A stretch of DNA of 61,509 nt, taken from the NCBI RefSeq assembly GCF_943193175.1, contig NZ_CALPDF010000027.1, positions 1-61,509 on the forward strand. Direction: 5' to 3'. Source of the stretch: Neobacillus muris. GTDB lineage: Bacteria; Bacillota; Bacilli; Bacillales; Cytobacillaceae. Under the pieces are notes generated by a model. That model had not been told where the DNA came from, searched no databases, and was given only the letters and a program-made list of their open reading frames with translations. This document shows positions 52,835 through 61,509 of the stretch, piece after piece. Positions within the stretch are counted from its first letter, which is position 1, and each line of letters begins with the position of its first letter. A program made the position numbers and the translations under genes.

Positions 52835-53986
52835 CTATTGACTGATAAAATATTTTTCGATTCTATCGAGCCCTTCCTGCAAATTGGCCATGGAACAAGC
52901 AAAGGATAACCGAAAATACCCCTCACCAAAGCGAGAAAACGCACTTCCGGGAATAACTGCTACTTTCGCTTGATTGGCAAGTGCAAGAGCAAAATCAAAA
53001 CTATTCAATGAAATTTGTTCTGGAATTTTCACGAAAAAATAAAACGCCCCATCCGGCATTACAGCATCAAGCCCCATGGCATGTAATCGCTGATCAACAT
53101 AATCTCTTCTGGCCCTGTATTCCTTTCTCATGGCCTCAGCATCATTTATCCCCGCCGTCAGCGCCTCATAGGCCGCTTTCTGTGCTATTGAATTTGCACA
53201 TGACACGTTATATTGATGAACCTTTAATATATGTTTAGCAATGGATTTTTGTGCAAATAAAAAACCAATTCTCCATCCGGTCATTGAATGTGATTTTGAC
53301 AAACCGTTAATCACAATTGTCTGCTCCTTCAAAAATCCGGCAATGGATGTATGCTCATGGCCGAAGGTTAGCTCACTGTAGATTTCATCAGCCAAGATAA
53401 AGATGTCCTTTCCTTTTACAAAATCGGCGATTTCCTTTAACTCTGCTTCCGTTAGGCTGACTCCCGTCGGGTTTGAAGGGTAGGGAAGCACGATGCAGCG
53501 TGTTTTTTCAGTAATGAAAGGTTTCATCGCTTCTAATGTAAACCGGAATTGATGGCTTCGGATATCTACATGGACGGGCACAGCGCCCATCATCCGAATC
53601 ACCGGTTCATAACCTGGGTATACAGGTCCTGGCAGCAATACTTCGGTTCCCTCCGTCAGGATGGTTCGAAAGGCAATATCGATTGCTTCACTCGCCCCAA
53701 GTGTAACAATCACTTCTGTTTCAGGGTGATAGTGCAGATTGTACTTATGGGCCATAAAATCACTAGCAGCCTTTCTTAATTCTATGGTTCCTGCATTATG
53801 CGTATAGGAGGTAAAATCATTTTCAATCGCTTTTATGCCAGCTTGTTTAACATGTTCAGGGGTCGGAAAATCGGGTTGTCCGATGGTGAATGAAATCATT
53901 CCCTCAACATTGGCAACCATATTAGAAAATTTTCTTATTCCCGATATTTCAATGTTTTTCACTCGATTATTGATCAGATTCTCCAA
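52835..53986 (-). CDS. patA: Aminotransferase A (PatA), fold-type I PLP enzyme
   Basis: A 383-residue class I aminotransferase. SFTIGQPDFPTPEHV, PGPVYPGYEPVIRMMG, LPYPSNPTGVSLTEAE, ADEIYSELTFG and NGLSKSHSMTGWRIGFLF (with the PLP-binding Lys) are present; the text follows B. subtilis PatA closely. PatA acts in the acetyl-diaminopimelate branch of lysine synthesis. The TTG at 53986 is taken as start because it follows GGGAAGGAATG and aligns with the PatA N-terminus; the ATG at 54028 has no ribosome site. Confidence 0.9.
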   Translation of the reverse strand: MENLINNRVKNIEISGIRKFSNMVANVEGMISFTIGQPDFPTPEHVKQAGIKAIENDFTSYTHNAGTIELRKAASDFMAHKYNLHYHPETEVIVTLGASEAIDIAFRTILTEGTEVLLPGPVYPGYEPVIRMMGAVPVHVDIRSHQFRFTLEAMKPFITEKTRCIVLPYPSNPTGVSLTEAELKEIADFVKGKDIFILADEIYSELTFGHEHTSIAGFLKEQTIVINGLSKSHSMTGWRIGFLFAQKSIAKHILKVHQYNVSCANSIAQKAAYEALTAGINDAEAMRKEYRARRDYVDQRLHAMGLDAVMPDGAFYFFVKIPEQISLNSFDFALALANQAKVAVIPGSAFSRFGEGYFRLSFACSMANLQEGLDRIEKYFISQ

Positions 53987-54049
53987 TAGCTGTCCATTCC
54001 TTCCCGAAAAAATACTATCCTGCTTCATTAGATTCTATCATAAAAATGA

Positions 54050-54077
54050 AAAACAGTCCGCTTAAGCGGGCTGTTTT
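54050..54077 (-). terminator. Terminator for the minus-strand gene at 54097
   Basis: AAAACAGTCCGC (54050-54061) / GCGGGCTGTTTT (54066-54077), T-rich on the minus side. Confidence 0.85.
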
Positions 54078-54096
54078 CATCAAGGAAGTCTATATG

Positions 54097-54297
54097 TTAG
54101 TAGCCATAATCCCAGTCTACATCATCAGGATGCCAGTAAACTGGAGAAACGGCTCCTAAATTCACTATTTTACTTTCTAATTTGCAATTGCACGTTTTAC
54201 AGCCGCATTGCTCCTTGATTTCTTGATAGACGGAAATATCAATATCTTCAATAAAAGTCACATGCTCGTCTTGAAAAAGAATGGCAGTACCACTCAT
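54097..54297 (-). CDS. Small cysteine-containing protein
   Basis: A 66-residue acidic protein with a Cys cluster CGCKTCNC (about residues 31-38) that could bind a metal, and an aromatic/acidic C-terminus (VYWHPDDVDWDYGY). AAGGGGTG precedes the ATG on the minus strand. No family recognised. Confidence 0.65.
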   Translation of the reverse strand: MSGTAILFQDEHVTFIEDIDISVYQEIKEQCGCKTCNCKLESKIVNLGAVSPVYWHPDDVDWDYGY

Positions 54298-54468
54298 CTT
54301 GAAACACCCCTTAAAAATAAATATATCCTTGCTATGAGTTAATTGTAATGCCGGTACTTGGAACCGTCTATAAGGTTGTGATAACGTTCACAAAATGCTC
54401 AAGAAAGGGTGCAGAAAGCGGGCTGAAAATGAAAAGTAAACATGGTCGATTGTGATTGCCAACCTATT

Positions 54469-54948
54469 TTAAGAATATCTCTCGCCTAATTTCTTGAAAA
54501 TTGGTTTTTGATAGGATGGTTGTTTTTTGGTCGGGTTAGAAGGAATATGGTCTTGTTCCTTGATTCCTGTATAAGATTGCAAAATAGCCTTTGCTGTATG
54601 GAGTGATAGCGAGGCCTTTGGATTTCTTACCCTTCCATCTAATTTCCCTAGATGGGGAAGATGAGTAAAGTCAGTTTTGGCAGGAGGCATATGGAAAAGA
54701 TACATTCCGCATTCCACTAAAACATCAGACTGCTGCTGACTGTTTCGTGGGTTTTTAGAAAAATGCAGACCGATTTTTTTGGCTTTCCCTTCTTGAATTA
54801 ACTTTTTTAATGATTCTTGTTTTAGTTTATAAAGAAATTTGGGGTTTGGCGCTGTCTTAGCATGGCGATTCACGATAAAGACAGCTTGCGCGAGGGTATC
54901 AATGGTTAGATTTGTTTTATTTTGGGGATATCTTTGATCGGGATTCAA
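54469..54948 (-). CDS. ykyB: YkyB family protein
   Basis: A 159-residue soluble protein. VNRHAKTAPNPKFLYKLKQE, GLHFSKNPRNSQQQSDVLVE and the C-terminal PIFKKLGERY agree with B. subtilis YkyB (about 154 residues). Its function is unknown. AAAGGAGACC precedes the ATG. It opens the ykyB-ykuE-ykuI-ykuJ stretch shared with B. subtilis. Confidence 0.9.
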   Translation of the reverse strand: MNPDQRYPQNKTNLTIDTLAQAVFIVNRHAKTAPNPKFLYKLKQESLKKLIQEGKAKKIGLHFSKNPRNSQQQSDVLVECGMYLFHMPPAKTDFTHLPHLGKLDGRVRNPKASLSLHTAKAILQSYTGIKEQDHIPSNPTKKQPSYQKPIFKKLGERYS

Positions 54949-55240
54949 AATAGGGTCTCCTTTCTTTCTTTTAAGAACAACTACATTATACCGTTTTTTT
55001 ACGGAAATAGAAATATGTCTCCTAGTATTTTAACACTAAATATAGTGTTTTTTAACTATTGACAATGATATTTTAGCCGACTTGGCCTTGGATAATTCAA
55101 AATTGTAATAAATTTTTGTAAAATAATCAATTATTTTTATTCTTACTTACATTCTTCCGAATTCATTGTAAAATATTAATCATAAATCAGGAAATAGAAA
55201 TTTGTTGGCAAAAGCAAATTTAAGATTTGAGGATAACGAC

Positions 55241-57347
55241 ATGAACGATATGAATCAGTTTATGACAAATGAACTAGTTACGGGAAAGTCAGCTTCAAAA
55301 ATACAAAAAATCATTTTTGATATTATTTTTCAGCATATACATGATATGGTTTTTGTTATGAAGGTTGAAAGCGGACCAATTTTTCGTTACTTGTTTATTA
55401 ATGAAGCCGGAATGTCTAAAGCAAACCTATCCACAGAAGTGATCGGGAAAAGTTTTCAAGAAGCTCTGCCCAGGAACAGGGCTTCTATTCTCCAGCGAAA
55501 ATATGAAAAATTGTTGAAAAACGAGAAGGTTACGAAATTTGATGACCACTTCTTTTATAACGGAGAATATGAGGTTTACGGAGAAACCATTCTAACGCCA
55601 ATCTTCAATGAGTTAAACGAGATTAGTTATGTGGTTGGAGTTACAAGGGATATCACGGAAAGAATACTGGAAAAGAAAAAGATGGCCCGAAATGAACAGA
55701 GGTATCGTTCCATTGTAGATAATAATTTAGATGCGATTTTTTCAATCACTCCAATGGGGAAAATACTCGAGGTCAACCCGGCTGCCGCCATGTTGACCGG
55801 TTATTCGGAAAAACAAATGACCAGCAGGTCTATATATGATTTAATCCACGACACGGATTTAGATAAAATCAAGAGTATGATAGAAAAGACTTGTACAGGG
55901 CACCCGCTTGAATCTTTGGATTGCAAAATTATCCATAGCAAGGGGCAGCAGCTCATTGTCCATATTAAGACGGCGCCAATTGTAATTCATGGCGAAATTG
56001 ATGGACTTTTCGTAATATTAAAAGATTTGTCGGAACATGCGAAAAATATGGAAATGATCAGGTTTATGGCGTTTCATGATCAATTAACGGGACTGTTTAA
56101 TCGAAGGGCACTGCTTGATCATTTAAAATGCTCAAATGGATTCACCTGCAAAGAAATCGCAAGAATTTGCACTCATCTCCATTGATTTGGATCGTTTTAA
56201 ACACTTAAATGACACACTTGGACACCTCGCAGGGGATGAAATATTGAAAGGTGTTGCTGTCCGTTTATCGCAGTTTCAAAATAACCAATGCCTTCTTTAC
56301 CGGATAGGCGGTGACGAATTCAGCATCTTGCTGTTAAATACCAATAGACAGGCAGCAAGCAGATTTGTCAGCAAGGTGTTTCATTTATTTTCGCAATCCT
56401 TCTATTTCAACTCTCAAGAATATTTTATTTCCCCAAGCATTGGAGTCAGTATGTATCCTTTAGACGGCAAGGATGCTGAAATGCTAATAAAGAATGCGGA
56501 TGAGGCTCTCTTTCAGGTCAAGGAAAGGGGAAAAGCGCATTACCAATTTTACCGGACGGATATGAAATCTGTTTTTACCAATGTGGTTACATTAGAAACC
56601 CAGCTTCGAAAAGCGATGGAAAAACAAGAGCTTAGCTTGTTTTATCAGCCGCAAGTGACCGTTATGAATGAAAAAGTGAAAAGCTTTGAGGCGCTCCTTC
56701 GTTGGAAAAATAAAGATTTTGGCTATATACCGCCAAGTGTGTTTATCCCTCTGGCAGAAGATACCGGTCTTATCATTTCAATAGGATACTGGGTTATTGA
56801 ACAAGCTTGCGGTCAAATAAAACGTTGGAATGAAAAGGGTTATTCAGATATCCGTGTGGCCGTTAATATATCACCCAAGCAATTTCAACAGTCAAATCTT
56901 GTTCCGTTTATCGAGTGGGCAATAAAAAATTATCAAATCTCTCCTGCTTCGCTGGAAATAGAAATTACGGAAGGGGCAATGAGTGATACCAGTGAAACCA
57001 TCCCGATTTTAAATAAATTAAAGAGGCTGGGCATTTCCATTGCAGTTGATGATTTTGGGACAGGTTATTCCTCTTTAAGTTATTTGAAGCAATTTCCTAT
57101 TGATGGACTAAAAATCGATCAGTCCTTTATAAGAGATATTTTGACTGATGAAAAGGATGCTGCTATTACCACTACCATTATTCACCTGGGAAAAAGTCTT
57201 GGATTGGAGGTCATTGCTGAAGGTGTAGAAAACCAGCAGCAGAAAGACCTTCTTTTAAAGGCTGGATGCCACAAAATTCAAGGATATTATTATTCAAAAC
57301 CCATTCCTGAGAACGAGCTGGAGTCTCTTTTTTTAATGCCCCAATGA
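55241..57347 (+). pseudogene. PAS-PAS-GGDEF-EAL protein split by a +1 frameshift
   Basis: Frame 1 (55241-56185) has two PAS domains (about 20-145 and 155-270) and the start of a GGDEF domain (FMAFHDQLTGLFNRRALLDH). Frame 2 (to 57347) continues with FALISIDLDRFKHLNDTLGH, the active-site RIGGDEF, and a complete EAL domain (SFEALLRWKNKD, VDDFGTGYSSLSYLKQFPID, EVIAEGVEN). Dropping one A from AAAA at 56125-56128 joins them into about 701 residues. The internal ATG at 56136 has no ribosome site. If the shift is real, diguanylate cyclase is destroyed and only the EAL half could survive. The start at 55241 follows GAGGATAA. Confidence 0.85.
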
Positions 57348-57358
57348 ACTTGATAACA

Positions 57359-57409
57359 AGAGGCTGATTAAAAATAGCGGTTTAAAAGCCAAATCAGTCT
57401 CTATTTTTT
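57359..57409. terminator. Bidirectional terminator between the GGDEF-EAL gene and ykuE
   Basis: AGAGGCTGATT (57359-57369) / AATCAGTCTCT (57392-57402), then T; overlaps the end of ykuE. Confidence 0.8.
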
Positions 57410-58276
57410 ATCAGTACTCAATGTATATACTGTTAATTCCGGCTCCGCCATGAATCTAAATGGAAGTCTGGTGGTTCCAATCCCTCGATTAACATAGAGA
57501 TGAAGCTGCTGGCCTGTTCCAATTGTATAGAGCCCCTCAGGGTAAGCTTGACCAAAGGGAGGGGTTACTAAAGCTCCAACAAAAGGAATTTTCACCTGGC
57601 CGCCATGACTATGACCGCTGATTTGCCAGTGGATTCCGTATTTGGCAGCTGTGTCCGCAAGGTCGGGTGCATGGGAAAGCAGCAGTTTAAACTGGTTATC
57701 GGGGACATTTTTTAAAGTTTGGGTAAAATCAGGTTTGCCAAGCATGGCATCATCTATGCCCAATAAACAGATACTGCTCCCATCAGACAGTCGAATTGGC
57801 TGGGCTTGATTTAAAAGAACGGTGAAATCAACCGTTTCCATAATATTCCTATATAACTCTGAGCCATAGCCTCCATGGTCGTGGTTGCCAAACACACAAT
57901 ATTTCCCCAAAGGGGCAGTTAATTTATTTAGGATCGGCAATAGTTCATTTATTTGGGTAAATTTATTAGGTTCGTCCATTAAATCTCCAGTAAAGAAAAT
58001 AATGTCCGGATTTAGCTGGTTAATTTTATTAACTAGTTTTTTAAGCTGCGAAAGGGTAAATTGGAAGCCTAAATGTGTATCGCTAAATTGGACTATTTTT
58101 ATCCGGTCAAAACTTTTTGGGATTAATGGATGTTTAATTTGCAGTTCTTGTACATCAAGAAGGGACGGCTCGATGCGGTTGGCATAGAAAACGCCTCCTG
58201 CACCTATGCCTAGAACGGCTAAGATGAATCCAATGAATCGTTTTACGAGAATTCTTCTTGTCCATTTATGGGACAT
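57401..58276 (-). CDS. ykuE: YkuE-type metallophosphoesterase, Tat-exported
   Basis: A 291-residue calcineurin-like phosphoesterase. All metal motifs are present: SDTHLGFQ, FTGDLMD, FGNHDHGG and ISGHSHGGQ. The N-terminus carries TRRILVK before a hydrophobic segment, a twin-arginine signal; B. subtilis YkuE is a known Tat substrate held in the wall. The natural substrate is not established. It converges on the GGDEF-EAL gene. Confidence 0.9.
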   Translation of the reverse strand: MSHKWTRRILVKRFIGFILAVLGIGAGGVFYANRIEPSLLDVQELQIKHPLIPKSFDRIKIVQFSDTHLGFQFTLSQLKKLVNKINQLNPDIIFFTGDLMDEPNKFTQINELLPILNKLTAPLGKYCVFGNHDHGGYGSELYRNIMETVDFTVLLNQAQPIRLSDGSSICLLGIDDAMLGKPDFTQTLKNVPDNQFKLLLSHAPDLADTAAKYGIHWQISGHSHGGQVKIPFVGALVTPPFGQAYPEGLYTIGTGQQLHLYVNRGIGTTRLPFRFMAEPELTVYTLSTDKK

Positions 58277-58385
58277 ATTTCACTAAACCTCCTTTGGAAA
58301 ATTAGTGGCAGCCATTGCAGCGTTTTCTAATATCTCCGTTTGGTTTGCAAGCAAAAAGGTTTTTATATGTTTTTATTCCAAAACT

Positions 58386-58438
58386 AAAAAGAACATGCAT
58401 ACAGAAGCCAAAAGATGCCCTGTATCATGTTCTTTTTT
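58386..58438. terminator. Terminator for the C39 peptidase gene
   Basis: AAAAAGAACATG (58386-58397) / CATGTTCTTTTT (58426-58437) with an inner ATACAG/CTGTAT pair; works on the minus strand and possibly both. Confidence 0.8.
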
Positions 58439-58439
58439 A

Positions 58440-59252
58440 CTATCTGTAGCTGACTGCCCGGCTTTGCATGGCCTTCCAGACAGTAATAAATTGATTTTTA
58501 TTTACTTTCACCTGTTTTCTCCCAGAAAGAGGATCATTTAAATAAACATGGTTGGCATCATAACCAACTAGGACCACCACATGCAAGTCGAGCGGTGTTT
58601 TAATGTATTCCCTTCCGTGGTTCCATCCTTCCCAGCGATCAGGGAGGCGGTAATCTCCAGTTGTCCAAACCACAACTGGGTAACCGCTGGATACATGCTG
58701 CAAAAGTTGGTTAAAAGGCTGATTGGTGAGATTGACCGCCCGGCCAGGAAGTTTTAGATTAATTAATTCAATCATCGGGCGATCAAAGGCAGCATATCCT
58801 GCTGTTCTGCCTGTCATGTCGCCCACGAATCCATCCTGTGGATTACCCCAGCGAATGATATCGCCATTAGCCCTCACCAGTGGATCAGGGTCTTTTTTTA
58901 TCAAACGATAAAGTTCCATCTTATTCGTATTGACACCGGCATATTGAAGCATCATGGCAAGGCTTGTTACTTCACAGCCGTACCTTAGCTCCGGATTTTG
59001 TTTAATCAGGACAACATCAAGCATGGCCGATTCCTTTGCAGGCAAAACGACTTCTTCCGTTTCGTTTTCTTGTTTTTTTATCTGGATGACTTGATCTTGA
59101 AGATCATCTATCGTGAATTGTCTCTGAATACGCTGATTTTCTTTTATTGTTTGCTCTGGTTGTGAATGTGGTGTTCTGGTCTCAATGGCTGCATCAAAAT
59201 GATTACAGCCAAACATTGGAAGGATTGAGGCAATGAACCACAACTTTTTCAA
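58440..59252 (-). CDS. C39-like peptidase lipoprotein (YvpB type)
   Basis: A 270-residue exported protein. N-terminal lipoprotein signal with lipobox MFGC; then a charged linker and a papain-like C39 domain with Cys in RYGCEVTSLAMMLQYAG, His in LDLHVVVLVGYD and Asp in YLNDPLSG. It is probably a cell-surface cysteine peptidase of unknown target. TTG start at 59252 after AAAGGAGG on the minus strand; a longer frame from 59282 ignores that site. Confidence 0.82.
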   Translation of the reverse strand: MKKLWFIASILPMFGCNHFDAAIETRTPHSQPEQTIKENQRIQRQFTIDDLQDQVIQIKKQENETEEVVLPAKESAMLDVVLIKQNPELRYGCEVTSLAMMLQYAGVNTNKMELYRLIKKDPDPLVRANGDIIRWGNPQDGFVGDMTGRTAGYAAFDRPMIELINLKLPGRAVNLTNQPFNQLLQHVSSGYPVVVWTTGDYRLPDRWEGWNHGREYIKTPLDLHVVVLVGYDANHVYLNDPLSGRKQVKVNKNQFITVWKAMQSRAVSYR

Positions 59253-59429
59253 ACATAACCCTCCTTTGAAGAGCTTCGGCACATATGGACCATTTTGATT
59301 TGGCCAGTCGGCTTCTGATTATTATTTGAGACATCGAATTTTGTTATAATGGTTTTCTTTTGGCAAAGAACGAGCAATCGTTCCTTGGCGTATGGTATAA
59401 TGAGGAAAATCTTTTTTGGAGGTACCGGG

Positions 59430-60641
59430 ATGGATGCTTTGGAAATTCTCTCTAATCTCGACAGTGTATTTCCGTATTTCCAACCGATCTTTAGTGCCGA
59501 TGAAATGCTTGTAATTGCCTATGAAGTATTAGGGAGATTCCAATCAGAAGGAGAAATTATAAGCTTGGGCTCGTTTTTCGATGATGATGAAATACCGGAT
59601 GAATATAAATATGAAGTGGATTTGCTATTAGTAAAAAAAGCCCTGGAGAAAGCCTTGGAATTGGATGAAGATGTCAAAATTTTTCTGAATCGGGATGCCG
59701 ATTTACTTATGTATGATTATGGAGAGTCCTTTTTACAGGAGCTTTTGGCATTTGAAAAACGAGGATTAAGTTTATCCAGAATTGTACTTGAAATATCGGA
59801 ACATCAATATCAAGGAGATTTGGATCAATTCGACAATTTGCTGCATTATTATCGGACATATGGAATTAAGATAGCCATTTCAAGGCTGGGACGGGAAGGC
59901 TATTCTTTTACAAGAATTGGCCGTCTGGAGCCAGACATATTAAAAATTAATTTACAAGCCCTTAAATCGACTTCAACAGGAACCAACTTCAATGATGTGC
60001 TGTTCGCCATCTCGCTGCTGGCTAGAAAAATTGGCGCAGACCTGTTGTTTGAAAATATTGAAATGAGTTATCAGCTGCAGTTTGCTTGGAAAAATGGCGG
60101 CCGTTACTACCAAGGATTCTATTTGTCTCCTCCTGCTAGTGATTTCGTGGCGCCTGATATGTTAAAAAATCGGCTGAAAGAAAAATTCCATGATTTCAAC
60201 CTCTACGAAAAACGTAAATTGGAAGCTGTCTATTCAATGGCAGAGGTGTTACAAACAAAGGTGCTTGAGATTGTGGTAAAAAACAAAAAAGCCGGCTATG
60301 AGGAGCTGCTTAGGGCAATTGCCAAAGAGATGGATGAAATGGCTTTTCGCATGTATATATGTGATGAGGATGGTTTCCAAGTATCAGGCAACCTTTTTAA
60401 AGGGGATGACAGCTGGCACACACAGATGGAATATTTAAATAAAAACTGGAGCTGGCGGCCGTATTTTTTAGAAACCATCATAAAAATGAGAAATGACAGA
60501 AAAGGGATTCTCTCTGATTTATATTGTGACATTGAAACTGGAGAATCCGTCCGTACCTTTTCTTTGCCGGTATTCGAAAACAATTATTTGTTTATTGATA
60601 TTTCGTATCGTTATCTTTTCGAGCATGATGATTTGCTGTAA
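59430..60641 (+). CDS. ykuI: YkuI-like EAL-fold c-di-GMP-binding protein
   Basis: A 403-residue protein (B. subtilis YkuI 407). EAL-fold domain to about residue 240 (ILSNLDSVFPYFQPIFSADE, IAYEVLGRF in place of EAL, NGGRYYQGFYLSPP), then a PAS-like YkuI_C domain (KNWSWRPYFLETIIKMRNDR, DLYCDIETGE). Where active enzymes have DDFGTG, this reads SRLGREG, losing metal-binding acids. B. subtilis YkuI binds c-di-GMP without appreciable hydrolysis, so this is a likely sensor. ATG at 59430 after TGGAGGT. Confidence 0.9.
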   Translation: MDALEILSNLDSVFPYFQPIFSADEMLVIAYEVLGRFQSEGEIISLGSFFDDDEIPDEYKYEVDLLLVKKALEKALELDEDVKIFLNRDADLLMYDYGESFLQELLAFEKRGLSLSRIVLEISEHQYQGDLDQFDNLLHYYRTYGIKIAISRLGREGYSFTRIGRLEPDILKINLQALKSTSTGTNFNDVLFAISLLARKIGADLLFENIEMSYQLQFAWKNGGRYYQGFYLSPPASDFVAPDMLKNRLKEKFHDFNLYEKRKLEAVYSMAEVLQTKVLEIVVKNKKAGYEELLRAIAKEMDEMAFRMYICDEDGFQVSGNLFKGDDSWHTQMEYLNKNWSWRPYFLETIIKMRNDRKGILSDLYCDIETGESVRTFSLPVFENNYLFIDISYRYLFEHDDLL

Positions 60642-60711
60642 GAATCCACCTGCATAGTTTTTGTCAGTAAGAGGCATTTTAACATTACATTTATGTAAAG
60701 GAGAATGACTC

Positions 60712-60948
60712 ATGAATCTGTTTGAACTGACTATTGCGATTGTGATTGCGGGCCTTCTTGCCATTTCACTTGTTTATTCATTTCTCAGCGGAAGGCAGCA
60801 AAGGACAGCAGACGGGAATATGGATTCTCAAATAGCGAAACCAATTCAAAAACATGCCTATATTAGTAATCCAATATTTGTGTCATATGGCATCTTTTTT
60901 GCCTTGCTCTTATTTATCATTTTTTTTATTGCTACAGCTTTTTATTGA
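60712..60948 (+). CDS. Small two-helix membrane protein
   Basis: A 78-residue protein with hydrophobic helices at residues 4-26 and about 54-77 and a polar linker rich in Gln/Arg/Asn. AAAGGAGAATG precedes the ATG. Unknown family. Lies between ykuI and ykuJ on the same strand, so it may be co-transcribed. Confidence 0.75.
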   Translation: MNLFELTIAIVIAGLLAISLVYSFLSGRQQRTADGNMDSQIAKPIQKHAYISNPIFVSYGIFFALLLFIIFFIATAFY

Positions 60949-61177
60949 TAGGTCTCTCGTTCACCGTGGAGACCTATTTTTCTTGGCAGGATGAAAAAAT
61001 CATGCATTTTTTTCATTTTTACTTGGACAAATGGAATCCATTAATTTATTCTTTTTATGAGGCGTTTATTTTTAATGGTACCAACTAATGGAAACCATTG
61101 ATACAATAGGATAGAAACAGGCCATTCCGAGAAACCTAATCGTAGAAGCTTGTTTGTGTTTGAAAGGAGCAGGAGTT

Positions 61178-61414
61178 ATGTCACAACTTCAAGGTATATT
61201 AACAAGACTGAAAAATCTTCAAGAACAATCAAATAATGGTGAACCTACCCAAAGGTATTTTGAGGTAAACGGAGAAAGAAAATGTCAGGTAACCTATCAT
61301 CCAAAGACGGAAACATATGAGCTGGAAGTCTACAATGACAAGGAAAAACCGAAACGATATCAATTTGATAATATTGATATGATCACAATTGAAATTTTCG
61401 ATTTGATTCAGTAA
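61178..61414 (+). CDS. ykuJ: YkuJ family protein
   Basis: A 78-residue protein matching B. subtilis YkuJ: LTRLKNLQEQS, RYFEVNGERKCQVTYHPKTE, TYELEVYND and NIDMITIEIFDLI. Small alpha/beta protein of unknown function. The ATG at 61178 follows AAAGGAGCAGGAG; an in-frame upstream start at 61154 is too far from any site. In B. subtilis ykuK follows; here the right-edge repeat does. Confidence 0.9.
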   Translation: MSQLQGILTRLKNLQEQSNNGEPTQRYFEVNGERKCQVTYHPKTETYELEVYNDKEKPKRYQFDNIDMITIEIFDLIQ

Positions 61415-61415
61415 A

Positions 61416-61464
61416 AGGAACCTTTAGGGTTCCTCAGGCTGTCGAAAAACCTTCGACAGCTTTT
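61416..61464 (+). terminator. Tandem terminator hairpins after ykuJ
   Basis: AGGAACC (61416-61422) / GGTTCCT (61428-61434), then the hairpin of the right-edge repeat (GCTGTCGAA / TTCGACAGC) and T-rich sequence. Confidence 0.75.
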
Positions 61465-61509
61465 ATTTTATCTTTATTCTTTATTAATTCACCGCGTTAA
61501 TATGATATA
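61436..61509 (+). repeat. Right copy of the 74-bp inverted repeat
   Basis: Reverse complement of 223-296 with four differences by eye. It begins with a perfect hairpin and runs off the window edge after ACCGCGTTAATATGATATA. Points outward, like the left copy. Confidence 0.8.

Noticed and set aside
1..61509. CRISPR array, prophage, toxin-antitoxin or restriction system
   Set aside because: No regularly spaced direct repeats, phage structural genes, paired toxin/antitoxin frames or methylase motifs were seen.

Overview
The window is a gene-dense, AT-rich chromosomal segment of an endospore-forming member of the Bacillaceae. Evidence for this: AGGAGG-type ribosome sites, frequent GTG/TTG starts, spore genes (alpha/beta SASP, YjcZ peptides, Spo0E, a sporulation-type kinase), SigI/RsgI, ClpE under CtsR boxes, a class IV (PhaR/PhaC) polyhydroxyalkanoate cluster, and a right half whose order I recall as matching Bacillus subtilis clpE-ykvI-ykvS-ptsHI-ykwC-patA-ykyB-ykuE-ykuI-ykuJ. 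A Neobacillus/Bacillus-type genome fits; the species cannot be fixed from sequence alone.

Layout. 0-0.6 kb: debris of mobile DNA (a transposase tail that looks IS1182-like, a deleted copy of a common Bacillus repeat, and a 74-bp sequence that recurs inverted at the right edge). 0.6-6 kb: a permuted NlpC/P60-like protein, a CoxG-like protein, a secreted cadherin-like repeat protein and PEP carboxylase. 6-15 kb: carbon overflow and storage: adhE with Rex-like and FadR-like operators, an acyl-CoA ligase, phaR-phaC, an alpha/beta hydrolase that may be the polymer depolymerase, phaQ-phaP, then two YjcZ peptides. 15-24 kb: an extra FtsH-like protease, prfC, sigI-rsgI (rsgI frameshifted), spore proteins and a B12/radical-SAM protein. 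24-34 kb: the most distinctive block: a two-gene 2-oxoacid:ferredoxin oxidoreductase, a PAS histidine kinase, spo0E behind a cluster of Spo0A-box-like sites, and fixABCX, an electron-bifurcating flavoprotein complex. 34-49 kb: yfnC-like MFS transporter, mhqR-like regulator, M3 peptidase, clpE, ykvI, a CPBP protease, ykvS, a moxR/DUF58 operon and ptsHI. 49-61.5 kb: azoreductase, a non-canonical SDR, ykwC, patA, ykyB, a frameshifted PAS-GGDEF-EAL protein, ykuE, a C39 peptidase, ykuI and ykuJ.

How the genes may work together (inference): the oxidoreductase and FixABCX both act on ferredoxin. FixABCX can drive NADH electrons to ferredoxin while passing the other half to quinone, and the oxidoreductase can make or use reduced ferredoxin at the acyl-CoA/2-oxoacid step. 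AdhE and PHA synthesis are two further sinks for acetyl-CoA and NAD(P)H, and PEP carboxylase is anaplerotic. The left half therefore reads as a redox-balancing and carbon-storage neighbourhood placed among genes that decide on sporulation. Two genes (rsgI, the GGDEF-EAL protein) carry single-base frameshifts that must be confirmed before biological weight is put on them. No tRNA, rRNA, CRISPR array, prophage or nif gene was seen.
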